Part shown: one piece after another, positions 45,801-56,012 of the stretch
Numbering within the stretch: the stretch's first letter is position 1
How the letters are laid out: each line of letters begins with the position of its first letter
DNA from: Diphasiastrum complanatum
Taxonomy: Eukaryota > Streptophyta > Lycopodiopsida > Lycopodiales > Lycopodiaceae
Assembly: GCA_029204225.1 (NCBI GenBank)
Contig: CM055111.1
Coordinates: 42,596,815-42,660,814, forward strand
DNA: 64,000 nucleotides
Direction of reading: 5' to 3'
Notes under the pieces: generated by a model
What the model saw: only the letters and a program-made list of their open reading frames with translations
Databases searched by the model: none
What the model was told of the DNA's origin: nothing
Made by a program: the position numbers and the translations under genes

Positions 45801-48800
45801 TGTTGGTGAATTGGGTTCTGGATATTTTGTAAAACGTCGAACTGCTTTTTCCCCCTCTGCAAAGTTGCAAACCAATGATACTATTCAAAATTGTCCAAGA
45901 TCCGCAAACATGTGGTCCTAAAAATCACTTGAAAATCATCCCAAGTCGTTTGTACATTGGCACGGTCCTTGAGATCTTGCCACTAGGAATATGCTTTTAT
46001 GCGCAAAAACGTGATAGCAGTTGCGATCCTAGAACTGTCCGGTAGTTCATGCATGGAAAATGTGAGTTCTATCGAGCTAGCATGCCAATACAACATCTTG
46101 GTGCCTGTTTTTCTTTTCTCTCGAAAAGAATTTGGAACTAAATATTTGGTTAAAGAGAGTTTGCCGCGATTGATCTATGGTTTTGAGCTTCGCTTCGGCC
46201 CATTTGTGTTTAGATTGCGTGCAACAATTTGTTGCTGGAGTGAATTGATGGCGCTCATCATTTTCTTCAAATCCGCCACCGTTGGGCCGAAGGAAGATGG
46301 AGCCTGAGTTCCTTCCATAGGTGCATCCAAGACTGAAAGAGAGAGATGTAAAAAAAACTAGAGGAAAAATAGAGACCGTAGGTGCAAAAAACGGGGTCAA
46401 ACAAGGATATGTAGCCAAAGAGGCCTTAAGCACAAACTTGAAGAGAACCTTTTACTGGGCTGGGTTCATGAGTATGACCCTTCATCCTCTCTCAAGCACC
46501 TCCCAATCATGCAAAAAGGATAAGTGGGGGCCTTGTGGGTACCCGCCTGTACCTCCTACACCTCGGGCCTAAGTTGTGGCTTGTGAGGCCGCCACGTGTC
46601 CCTTTGGAACTCAATAAGTCTTTTAGCTTGGTTAAGTCCCACATCCGCCCTTCTCTCCTATGTACCTCCTCCCAGGGATGTGCACTCTCCCTTGGAGCTT
46701 GTAGGTAGTGGAGAAGAGAGGAGACGATACGGCTTTCTAACAAGTCAAGTACTTGTGAAATGCATCACTTTCCTCCTTTCCCTTATACTTGTTTTAACTT
46801 TTTGATTTGATTTTCAAGCTTTCAAATTTTAGTACATGTCCTATGCTTATTGCATCCCCCTTCACAAAGGAAAAGAGGGTCTTTTACGGACAGAGGCACG
46901 GGCTAGCGCAACCCTCTCCCCCCCCCCCCTTTCAAAGTATGAACATCCTCTTTTTTGTTTTTGAACTTAAAAAAAAAGAAATAGGGGTCGGCGCGGGCCA
47001 CTGAACGTGCAGCAGGTTATCCCCTTCGCAAAGAAATGATTAACATGGCTTGTACCTGCACGTATGCAGGAACAAGTACCTGTGTACCTGCAAAAATGTA
47101 CACATGATGCTGTAGGAGGGCTGGGTGTGGCCAGCGTAGCGTGCTGGTCTGCCTCAAAATCCTCTTTCATTTTTTTTTGGAATATACGTTAACAATAAAT
47201 GGGGGCCTTGAAAAAAAAATGTAGAATTTTTTTTATATACCCCCCCCCCCCCTTCCGCCCCCAACGGCCCCAACTTTAAGATTAAGGCCAAAAAAGAAAA
47301 AAACAGATGTTGGAAAATCAGTTTTAGAAGCTTAAAATTTAATTTGACAGCAAATAGAACTTTTTTTTTGGCAGCTTGGTAATTCCACAACAAAATTAGC
47401 TTTACTGCTTTTGAAAACCGGAACCGAGGAAAACGGTTTTCTACACTATAAAACCGGCTATGTAATACGTCTAAAAACATAGAATTATGAAGCTAGCTCT
47501 ATGGAGCAAAACCCAGAATTTTCAGCTTTTTCAGGAATCAGGGTATATGACCATTGAAATGGAAGCTAGAGAAGCAGTCAATCAACCACAAAGGATAGAA
47601 AACCATAGACCGTAAGAAGCAAGAACGTGTGCACCTTTACATAGAAATTGGTTGCTCTGATACCAATGTTACGACTCCCAAGATCCGCCGAAAGCTATAA
47701 GGTCATCGCACACCCAATATACTTATGATCTAGTCTCTAGATTCATCATTCTATGTCATATGATATATCTAGATTGAAGATTCTAGTATCTTCTGACATC
47801 TATTACATCCGTAGTTAGTAGTTACTAGGTATGTTCTTGCTTTGATCTCTCAAGTAGTTAAGAAGTGGAGGCCTTTTCACATGCTTTTGCAATGGAGCTC
47901 GGGGCTTCAAAGTCATAGATTGATATGAAACTGGTACTTGTAGAATAATTTTGCATATACTGTTGGTTCATGAGAAACACAGTTGCTGGATATGCAAGTT
48001 TTCATTTAAAGGGCCTTTTTAAAGGATTTAACTGAATTCCTGTTTCTTCAGGGGTTAACACTGAAATATCATACTTCGAAAATTGCAACGTTCTCTGATC
48101 TGCAATCCCTGAGCTCCTTTGGGTTCCGGGGAGAGGCATTGAGTTCGCTGTGTGCGGTAGCCAACGTCAGCATAATCACAAGAACAAAGGAAGATCAAGT
48201 TGCATCTCGTCTAGAATATGACCATTCCGGTCTAATTGTGTCAAAAGAATCAGTTGCACGCGCGGTTGGAACTACTGTGATTATAGGGAAGTTGTTCTCA
48301 CGATTGCCTGTCCGATGCAAAGAATTTACACGGAATATAAAGCGAGAGTATGCACGATTGCTAGCTGTTTTGCAAGTAAGATTCTCCATCTAAAGATTCA
48401 CCTGGTGAGAAGTCTATCTTGTTAAGGGTTCCTGTTTGCCGGTTTTAACAAAGGCTGCTTGGTTGGAGTTCCTAAGAAATTTCTATTGCAGTATTAATAA
48501 TGGCCAGGGTACTTATTATCATTAGGTAAAAATCAAATGGTCCTAGTTGAGCTGAGTTGTCTTCCAACATAGAGCATGTTTTTGGCAGATGTTTTTAAGA
48601 TCCATAATCACTAGTAGCTAATCTAAAATAAATATTCGGATTTCTTTTTGCCTCCCCTGTAAGAATCAGTCTTGAAAGGAAAAGCTGCTGATATGTTTCT
48701 GTTCTATGTTAGGGATATGCTCTTATTGCAAGAAGTGTGCGATTAATTTGCACGAATCAAACAGGCCGCAGTGGGAGAACGACAATTGTGCACACACAAG

Positions 48801-51800
48801 GTAGTGAATCAGTGAAAGATAACATTATAACTGTTTTTGGCACCAAGACTGCGGCTTGTCTGGATCCTTTGGATGTTAAGTTACTGGACACAATTCAGAT
48901 AGAGGGCTTTGTATCCAAGCCTGGATCTGGTTCTGGAAGGTCTTCAGGAGATCGACAATATTTTTATGTCAATGGTCGTCCAGTAGACATGCCAAAAGTC
49001 AGCAAGCTACTCAATGAGTTGTACAAGTCGTTTAATTCGCAACAGTATCCAATGGCTGTTTTGAACTTTATTCTCCCAACTGCAGCTTATGATGTCAATG
49101 TTACTCCTGACAAGCGAAAAGTTTTTGTGCATGAAGAGAGTGAAATAATTTTGAGTCTCAAAGAAGCATTGGAGAAAATATATGCTCCTAACAAGTATCT
49201 ATATGAAGTTCACAGAGTAGAGAGTGACAACATTCCAGAAAGAGCTGACCAGTTAAGTATTGAGCTTCTAGATTTTGAAACCCAGAAAAGCAGTTTTGAT
49301 TTTGAAGAAGATCGGCCTCAAAATTCTGAAAGTTCAGCAGAGACTCATCCTTCTGATGATTTTTGTGTGGAGGATATCAGCTCCATGGAGATGACAAATA
49401 CTGCTGATTTCACCATGAAGGAGAATGAGAAATCCAGTCATACAGATGAAGGAAATGTAGATTTATTGTCTTTTTGTTGCAAGACTTCAAGTACAGTCCA
49501 AGTTGGCCTTGCAAACCAAAGCAGAGCTGCAAAAAAACGTAATTACATTGCAGAGGTTCGTCCAACCAAAACAACAGTCGCTGGGGCTGCCTTTCCAGGT
49601 GCAGTGCAAGCTAAACTGACTAGTTTTGTATTACAAAGTAAAGAGCATGAAAAAAATGGAGCTGTTTTGACTGAAATGCCCTTGCTTAAAAAAAGGGCTT
49701 TGCTGAGAAAAATTCCAGAACCAATTACAGATGACAGTACACGTTCAGCTGGTGATGACGGGTGTGAGGAAAATATTGGTTGTAGCAGATCCCATGATTT
49801 GTTTTGCACTATTGGCGAATATGAACTTGCAGAAAGAGAAGTGGCGCTGAAAGATAATACATCTGCTGATGGTGAAGCTTGTCCTTCCATATCAGAAATG
49901 CTAGAGAAGGTAAGGTAATGTAAAATGTGGATTCTCTTGTAACTTTCTATGCATAGGGTACATCATTAGTATGTTTCAGGGTACATCATCAGTATTTTTT
50001 GCTTTTGTATCTGAAGAATGTCTAGTCACAAATTTTGTTTGAAATCATGTGACTTTTTGTGTTTTTTAATAGTTTTTGTGCAATTAGAGTTTCACTGAAA
50101 CGCGCTTCATTCAATGAAACTTTGTTTCGAACAGGTCCGTTTCAAACGGACCGTATGAAACGGGTTTTCATTGAATGAAACGATTTCAAAAAAAGAATAT
50201 ACTGAATTTTTTTTTTCTGGTTTTAAAGAACAGTTTTGTTTAGTAGTGTTGTTTTTTTTTTGTGTGAGGGAGAGAACTTAGATGGTGGTGCAATGTTAGT
50301 TTTGATTAGGGTTTGAACTTAAATACGTGCACTTTTGCCATAATAGAAGGTTAGAAATAATATTCCAAACAAAAAATAAAATCCTACAACCTTTTCATTG
50401 ATTCTTTCCCGTTTCAAACCATCAATGTATGTACCATAGTTGCATTACTCTCAAAACGCGTTTCGAAACGCGGTGCAGTGGACTATGGTAGGAAGAAGCG
50501 CCCCCCTGGGACCCCCCAACGACAGTAGCAAGGGGGCGCTTCCCCCCTGCACCATCCCGTAGATAAAAAATGGGGGGTGTCCAAATGCGCGCCGATAAGG
50601 GCCCAATATTTATGCCCCCAACTGTATGCACATTGCACTCACATCTCCAGTGAAATGATTGCAAAAGTGATCAAAGAGACAAAAAGTTGATCCAAACTCC
50701 ACTTGAAAAGATCAGCAAGATGCTGAAATTTCACAACAAAAAGCAGAGAAGCTCCTCTTCTGGTAGGGCGCCAACAAACAAGCTTGTTGCAGATCCGGTA
50801 GTTCTGATACCATGTAGGAAAGCAAGAGACAAGTCACCAAGATCTAGTTATCAATCAATCTCCACAAGAAACAAGAGAGAAGAGGCTGGGCGCCCAACTC
50901 TAAGAGAGAGAGAGAGAAAACAGCAACAAGAGCAATGGAGAGCCAAACTGTATAAAATGGAATACACAATGAGCATCTAAGTACTCTACTTGGATGTGAC
51001 CAAATGCCACCAAACCCTAAGGTTAACCACTTACTAAATGTAGGGCACCCCCAAAAGTCAAGATAGGGCCCCTAAACAAAATTAGACCCCTAAGGACCCA
51101 CAAGTCAATACATGACCAAAATTGGGTCCAACTGAACTTAAGACAAACTTAAGATGGCCTAAATAACTAAATACCCATGGTTACACAAATCTCGACCTTT
51201 TGGGTCAAAGTAACCTATGGATTAACTTCAGCATAGTCATTTATTTCTAACAGTTTATGATACCAATATCTAAGCTAAGATAGAGTTTACAAGTTAGGTA
51301 CCTATCCATAATGCAAATACACTTAAATATCAAAGAAGGGATAAAAATATTCATTGTGATATATCTACAAATGTACTATGCTAGTCTAGCCGTATAAACA
51401 AAGTAGAGTTTTTGATTTAAACTATATTGTGATTTGTACATCAATAAGATAGAGCCTATGCTAATCTATTAACATTTGATCCAGATTTTGTACATAGAAA
51501 ATACCTAGTAATTATTTTAGTACATGTAGGGTAAAAATTTTCATTATGTAAAAGCCCTAATTACAAATTGAGAGTTGAGGCATGAGGATATATTAATCAA
51601 AACACTTTTACAGAGACTATTACAAATCTTGGATTATCAACCAATCGGTCAATTTCTTAACCTTGGAATTCATTTTTAACAACTGTAGCCTAGCCATTAA
51701 TCAACTTCAATATACACTTGGAACAAATTTCTGCAAGTATTCTTTTTTGAAAAAATCTATTAATAGCATGGAGGCACCTTTCTTGAGCCTCCATGCTTTG

Positions 51801-52862
51801 TACACTCTCAAAATATAGAGATCCAACATTGTATGCAAAAAGCTTTATAATCTAGAGGCAAATCCTTCAACATTGGTAGTCCATATACATCCATATTGAG
51901 TTGTTTACTACCCCTCAAGTTCACTTAGAAATTGTAACCATGTCCAGTAAAGTCTATGCTTATTTGTGCTACGATACATCTCATCTTAAAGTCTTTTTGA
52001 GGTGGCTTCCTTGAAAAGATTTTGTGCAATTCCAATTTCCTTGTTTCCTTTCGTAGTAAGGCTAGCTCTTCTTTGAGTACCTTCTAGCTTTGGCTATTAG
52101 TTTTCTCATATTGTTATTGGCCTATGTGTGGTTAAATTTGCATATTAGGCTATTGACTCACAACATTATAAAAGTCTTGTGGTTCAATACCACTTTGTAT
52201 ATATTTGTTTCAAGTTTTTACATCTATAATCAACAAATGGCAAGATTAAATCTCTAGTTGTCTCAATTCTTCATGCCATTGCGAGTATCATCCATGCAAC
52301 TTACCTTGTTTGTGCAGTGAAAGCAATGGGTTAGTACTTAATCATGTTTTTATCCAAGCTTGTCAATTTGCAGTTGCATTTGTAGTGCTATTATTGGATT
52401 TTATTTTTTATCCAACAAATGCTATAATATTTTTTATTTTGTCTTCTTATATTGGAATCATAAGCATCACTTCAAGTATGTTCTTGTTTCGTAAATTGTT
52501 TTCTTAGATGCATTTTTTTACTTCGAAAAAATATTATTTTGCTCTTTTGAAGAAGACTCATTGGTGATGATCAATTGCGCAATTTTGTAGAGTCAAAAGG
52601 AGGAATTCCTCGAGAGTGTTTCAAATGATGATGACATGAACTTTGATATTCAAGTGAACAAATTTCCCATCGATGATTGTATGAATGAAAATGATATTTC
52701 GTCCATCAAGACGAACACTTCAGAGAAGAACGCAGCAAGCAAAGTCACATTGGTCGCACAATTTTCTTTGGAAAAACTTCGCCATAGGAGATATAAACGA
52801 ATGGTTATATTGCAATCCAATTATTGCTCACAAATCTACGCCAAAGAAGTGGAACACAAAAG
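42578..52862 (+). CDS. PMS1: PMS1 DNA mismatch repair protein (MutL family), exons 1-4, 3' part missing
   Basis: PMS1 pairs with MLH1 as MutL-alpha in the nucleus and acts after MutS proteins recognise a mismatch. Joined exons (42578-42835, 48052-48375, 48713-49909, 52591-52862) give about 684 residues in one frame. GHKL ATPase motifs: [11 protein letters not shown] (46-56; catalytic Glu46, metal-binding Asn50), DNGCG (75-79), GFRGEAL (110-116) and [16 protein letters not shown] (about 165-180). The transducer domain has [11 protein letters not shown] (274-284) and NVTPDKRKV (323-331). Exon 4 carries the linker motif [13 protein letters not shown] seen in plant PMS1. Plant PMS1 proteins have about 900 residues, so the C-terminal endonuclease and dimerisation part is absent and should lie beyond 64000. 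The first in-frame ATG is 42578; ATG 42605 has the better context and would shorten the protein by nine residues. All exon borders have GT/AG and the coding part shows no damage, so the gene looks functional up to exon 4. Confidence 0.9.
44739..46433 (-). pseudogene. Gypsy gag, protease and RT fragments in intron 1
   Basis: The piece 45737-45201 reads from the gag end ([15 protein letters not shown]) through a basic stretch to a protease-like segment [18 protein letters not shown], where D-G-S is the expected D-S/T-G-like site in altered form. Gag sequence further upstream (46433-45740) is frameshifted. After 45200 it jumps to an RT piece (45005-44739) that contains FGLTNAP but no Y-x-D-D. 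The element is dead. Confidence 0.6.
47650..47666 (-). other. Primer-binding site, initiator tRNA-Met type
   Basis: On the - strand TTGGTATCAGAGCAACC follows the LTR end directly; it is the standard tRNA-iMet type. Confidence 0.75.
48052..48375 (+). other. PMS1: PMS1 exon 2
   Basis: 108 codons in phase 0 between the acceptor TTTCTTCAG and the donor GTAAGA. It encodes [12 protein letters not shown] and the fourth ATPase motif. Intron 2 (48376-48712) is only 337 bases. Confidence 0.9.
48713..49909 (+). other. PMS1: PMS1 exon 3
   Basis: 399 codons in phase 0, acceptor TATGTTAG, donor GTAAGG. It holds the transducer domain and then a Ser/Glu-rich, poorly conserved linker up to [12 protein letters not shown]. 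Confidence 0.9.
50075..50475. repeat. Palindrome cluster in PMS1 intron 3
   Basis: GGTCCGTTT-C-AAACGGACC (50134-50152) is a perfect 9-base stem. It is nested in a wider inverted repeat formed by TTCATTCAATGAAAC and GTTTTCATTGAATGAA. CGCGTTTCGAAACGCG (50457-50472) is a 16-base palindrome that repeats the GAAACGCG seen near 50096. The whole could be a small foldback element. Confidence 0.6.
50476..52590. other. Rest of PMS1 intron 3
   Basis: A GC-rich patch with runs of C and G (50490-50600) is followed by AT-rich DNA. I see no gene. GTTCTGATACCATG near 50800 resembles a reversed tRNA-Met PBS but no LTR is evident. Confidence 0.5.
52591..52862 (+). other. PMS1: PMS1 exon 4
   Basis: It begins after ATTTTGTAG, continues the exon 3 frame in phase 0 and ends at donor GTTAGT in phase 2. 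The motif [20 protein letters not shown] matches the conserved segment that precedes the C-terminal domain in plant PMS1. The next exon is not found in the remaining 11.1 kb. Confidence 0.75.
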
Positions 52863-53053
52863 GTTAGTGGATTTCCTACTAGAATATTAGAATTATCACT
52901 TAAATGTGTAGGATTTATTGGGTGAACTTCTAACCAAAATTGGTACATTGTTGGATATATTTAAAAGCTAAACAACACAAGTATGGAAAGGAAACGCAAT
53001 AATGTCTAAAAGAACTGCAAATAGACCAAAAGAATTGCCAAGGTACTGACGAC

Positions 53054-53900
53054 ATGAATAACAATGTGACAATGCTTCCCTCGTGGTGTACTAATATTAT
53101 CCATCTCATTCACAAAAATGGTGACCCCATGAATCCCGGTAACTATCGTACTATCATGATTGGGCACGTTATTGCAAAGCTGTATGGCACTATTCTTCAG
53201 TTAGCAGTAGAGATCAGGAGATTACATGCTATGAGCCAAGCAGGATTTCAGTAGTAGAGATTAGGAGATTACATGCTATGAGCCAAGCAGGATTTCGAGC
53301 TCATTATTCCATTAAAGACCACATCTTCACTCTTCGAGCTATCATCGAAGGAGCCAGACATAGGAGACGGAGGGTTTATTGCTGTTTTGTTGACTTCAGG
53401 AAAGCCTTTGATTCTGTCCCAGAGAGTTGTTACTACTTCGAGAGATGTTACTACTATGACAGGCTCTATGTCAGCTGTTTCAATCAAATCACTCTGATAC
53501 ACAGCTCCAAATCACGTCCTTCTCTCATAGATTACGGATTGATCCTGAGTTAGATGATAGTGGGTCAATGATGATTTTTGACATAGAGATCAGAGACGAC
53601 GTACCACCCGGATTCTTGTTGTTTGTAGAGTCACCGACATGAGGAGACACATCTCTCACAGACGACCTCCTCGATGATGTCATCAACACACATTACCTCC
53701 AGTTGCAGTCCTCAATACATCCTTTTTTAATGGCAACGGATTTGATTGGATTTGATGAGCACATACATACCACTACCATGAGCTACATTTTGTGATTACA
53801 TATGTATTTTTTCTTTACTGTTATTGGAGATGTTTCACACGCTCCTATTTGCACCACATCTTTGTCTTATATGCCTTTTGGCATGGAAAAGACATTAATA
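53054..53900 (+). pseudogene. LINE reverse transcriptase fragment
   Basis: Non-LTR RT motifs are visible: PSWCTNIIHLIHKNGDPMNP, NYRTIMIG, then SQAGFRAHYSIKDHI and YCCFVDFRKAFDSVP, which includes the first catalytic Asp region. The Y-x-D-D block is not seen. A 47-base tandem duplication (53206-53252 and 53253-53299) shifts the frame. Downstream, 53560-53900 may be the 3' end of the element; TTAATAAAG lies near 53905. It is inserted in PMS1 intron 4, sense orientation. Confidence 0.7.
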
Positions 53901-53929
53901 AAGCTTTCTTTTTACTTGTTCTTCTAATA

Positions 53930-54587
53930 AATGTTGTTGTATTTCAATATGCTTCCTCCTGCATGTGAAAAATTGGATTCTTTGACAACTTGATGCAACT
54001 CCGGTTATCACATTGAAGTACTGTAGGTGTTTCCTGTACTATATGAAGATCATCTAGAATCCTTTGTAACCAAATTGCCTCACATGTTGCACTTGTAGAA
54101 GCTCAGTACTTTGTCTCTATAGACGATAATACAATGGTAGGCTGCTTCTTTGAACTCCAAGATATTGAACTTGATCCAAGATTAAAGACATATCCTGCAG
54201 TAGATCTTCGATCTTCTGCATCTCCATCCCATCTGCATCTACAAATCCTTGTAATTGCCAAGCATCTTGACTTCCATAGTAGATACCAAATTGTAAAGTA
54301 CATTTAGCATATTTGAGTATCTGCTTCACAACTTTCCAATGAACCTGCTTTGGTTTAGCCATAAAATGACTTACCATACTTAGAGCATAAGCAATATCTA
54401 GTGGTTTAGTTGTTAGATATATCAAACTTCCAACAAGTTGCCTATATAACGTTTCACCTAGATCTTGATCTTCCTCAGCTCTCGTAAGCTTACATCCACA
54501 ATCATATGCGGTTGAACGGAATTGATGAGCAAGCATTTGCTTTGAAGAAGAACACAAAATCTTGAGCAACAGATGGGTCAGATGCAA
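53930..54587 (-). pseudogene. Copia RNase H fragment
   Basis: It reads YRQLVGSLIYLTTKPLDIAYA, then after a frameshift [27 protein letters not shown] and EAIWLQRIL. It is close in type to the RNase H of the young element at 62724-63350 but clearly diverged. Confidence 0.75.
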
Positions 54588-55040
54588 GTTTCAGACTACC
54601 AAAGTTTTGGTTCTTTACGTACACCAAAAAGAAAGGGTAATTGCAACTATTGCGGCAAATATGGTCATTTTGCTTTTGAATGTCGTAAGAAGCAAAGTGA
54701 GCAAAAGAAAGGCAAGAAGTAGACACATCACTTTGCTGAGAAGGTTTCAAATAACAATAATGAAGGCATTAGATAGTTTGAAATCACATTGGCAACTCAA
54801 GCCACGAGTGTTGGTTGGCACATAGATTCTGGTGCCTCTAAACACATGATTCCACATTGAGATTGGTTTGATTCCTTTGAAGAAATAAATTGTGGACATT
54901 GTGTATGCCTTGGGGACAACACAACACTTTAGGTCAAAGGCAAGTACCTGTGAAACTTCCTTCAGGGGAAGTAAAGATATTAGGACAAAGCAAGTACTTG
55001 AACTTTTTCATACAGATCTGTGTGGACACATGCAAACTAG
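54588..55040 (+). pseudogene. Copia gag knuckle and protease fragment
   Basis: The zinc knuckle CNYCGKYGHFAFEC is at about 54641-54683 and the protease motif WHIDSGASKHMIPH at about 54815-54860, with the catalytic D-S-G intact. It is related to 60053-60300. Stops follow within 100 bases. Confidence 0.75.
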
Positions 55041-55644
55041 GTATGCAGGGATTTAACTTTTTTGATAGTTTTCAAGATAGGCCATTCTCATACTTTACGG
55101 AGTTTCATAGTCAATCTCAATCCCATGATTGAAAATGATATGCTATGTACAAATGTACTCATGTTTACTGAGAGTTGGGTACCTTTGGATGAAAAGAACC
55201 AAGCCATACAAACCTGGACCAGTCTTAAGCAAGGGAATGCGTCCATGCAAGAGTATGTGTACAAGTATAGGGAGGCCTTGATGCAGATATTAAAGGAAGT
55301 TTCTATGTTCTTACAGTCATTCCATTTTGTGGAGGGCTTGCGTGATAGACTTCGGCCTTTCGTGAGGAAGGAGCAGGCTCCAAGTCTCCATAGGGCATTA
55401 CAGATGGCCTTGTACTATGAGGATGGAAAAGACGCTAAGGAGCCTGAAACACCTGCTGCAGGAGGGTTTCAGCCTTGGGGAAAAAGGAAATTCAAGAAAT
55501 GGAAGGGTCAATTATTACGATCGCCAACTGAAGATGCTCAAGATCCTGTCGCATGCAACCAAAAGGACATCTATGGAGCAAAACCACCCAACCAACAGGA
55601 AACGGTAAGTAAAGTCCCTAACCGCTTCACCCCCGAGCCACGGT
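55041..55644 (+). pseudogene. Gypsy gag fragment
   Basis: An open stretch (to 55646) shows a retrotransposon gag core: QAIQTWTSLKQGNASMQEY, VYKYREALMQIL, HFVEGLRDRLRPFVRKEQ. It continues into a basic region (RKFKKWKG). It is cut at 55644 by the chromovirus LTR on the opposite strand and joined at its left to copia sequence. Confidence 0.7.
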
Positions 55645-55998
55645 GAATGAGTGCAAGAGAGGAGAGGATCCTGGCTTTTGGAATTAGGAAAATGAATGGG
55701 GAGATGGGCGAGTTCCTACAAAAATATAGACCCCCAAAAGCTGAGGAATATTCCCTCTAGGATATCCCAAGACCATGCAAAAGCAACTTGATCTCCTATT
55801 TTTGCACAACAAGCTGTCAATCACCATGCACTAGCTCTATAGGTCCAATTAGGGGCCCTTAGAAGGTTATTAATTACAATACAGGCCTAGTCCAGAATGA
55901 CGTGGCGTAACTAATAATTCCGTACACTGGAGTACCGGCTATCCATGTCAAGGACTATTTCGAATCCTTCATGCAGGACATGGACGTGACCATTGACA
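55645..55998 (-). repeat. Chromovirus 3' LTR (about 354 bases)
   Basis: It starts TGTCAATGGTCACG at 55998 directly after CAAGGGGGGAAGAA and ends, by TG...CA ends, at CACTCATTCA (55645). The right boundary is inferred, since its partner is not in the window. Confidence 0.65.
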
Positions 55999-56012
55999 TT
56001 CTTCCCCCCTTG

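Larger units (their letters stand above)
44715..47850 (-). mobile_element. Degenerate gypsy element in PMS1 intron 1
   Basis: On the - strand: an LTR end at 47667 (TGTTACGACTCCC on +), a PBS (47666-47650), gag and protease pieces, and an RT fragment (45005-44739: [21 protein letters not shown]). The LTR end on the right is not determined. Between 46440 and 47640 it is interrupted by unassigned DNA with C runs (46914-46929 and 47229-47243). It lies antisense in the intron. No downstream LTR is recognised. Confidence 0.6.

Noticed and set aside
45999-46572. + strand open frames in PMS1 intron 1 as alternative exons
   Set aside because: They are antisense to recognisable gypsy gag and have no splice sites consistent with PMS1.
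50800-50814. Reversed tRNA-Met primer-binding site (CTGATACCATG)
   Set aside because: The match is short, no LTR end adjoins it and no retroelement coding region lies nearby.
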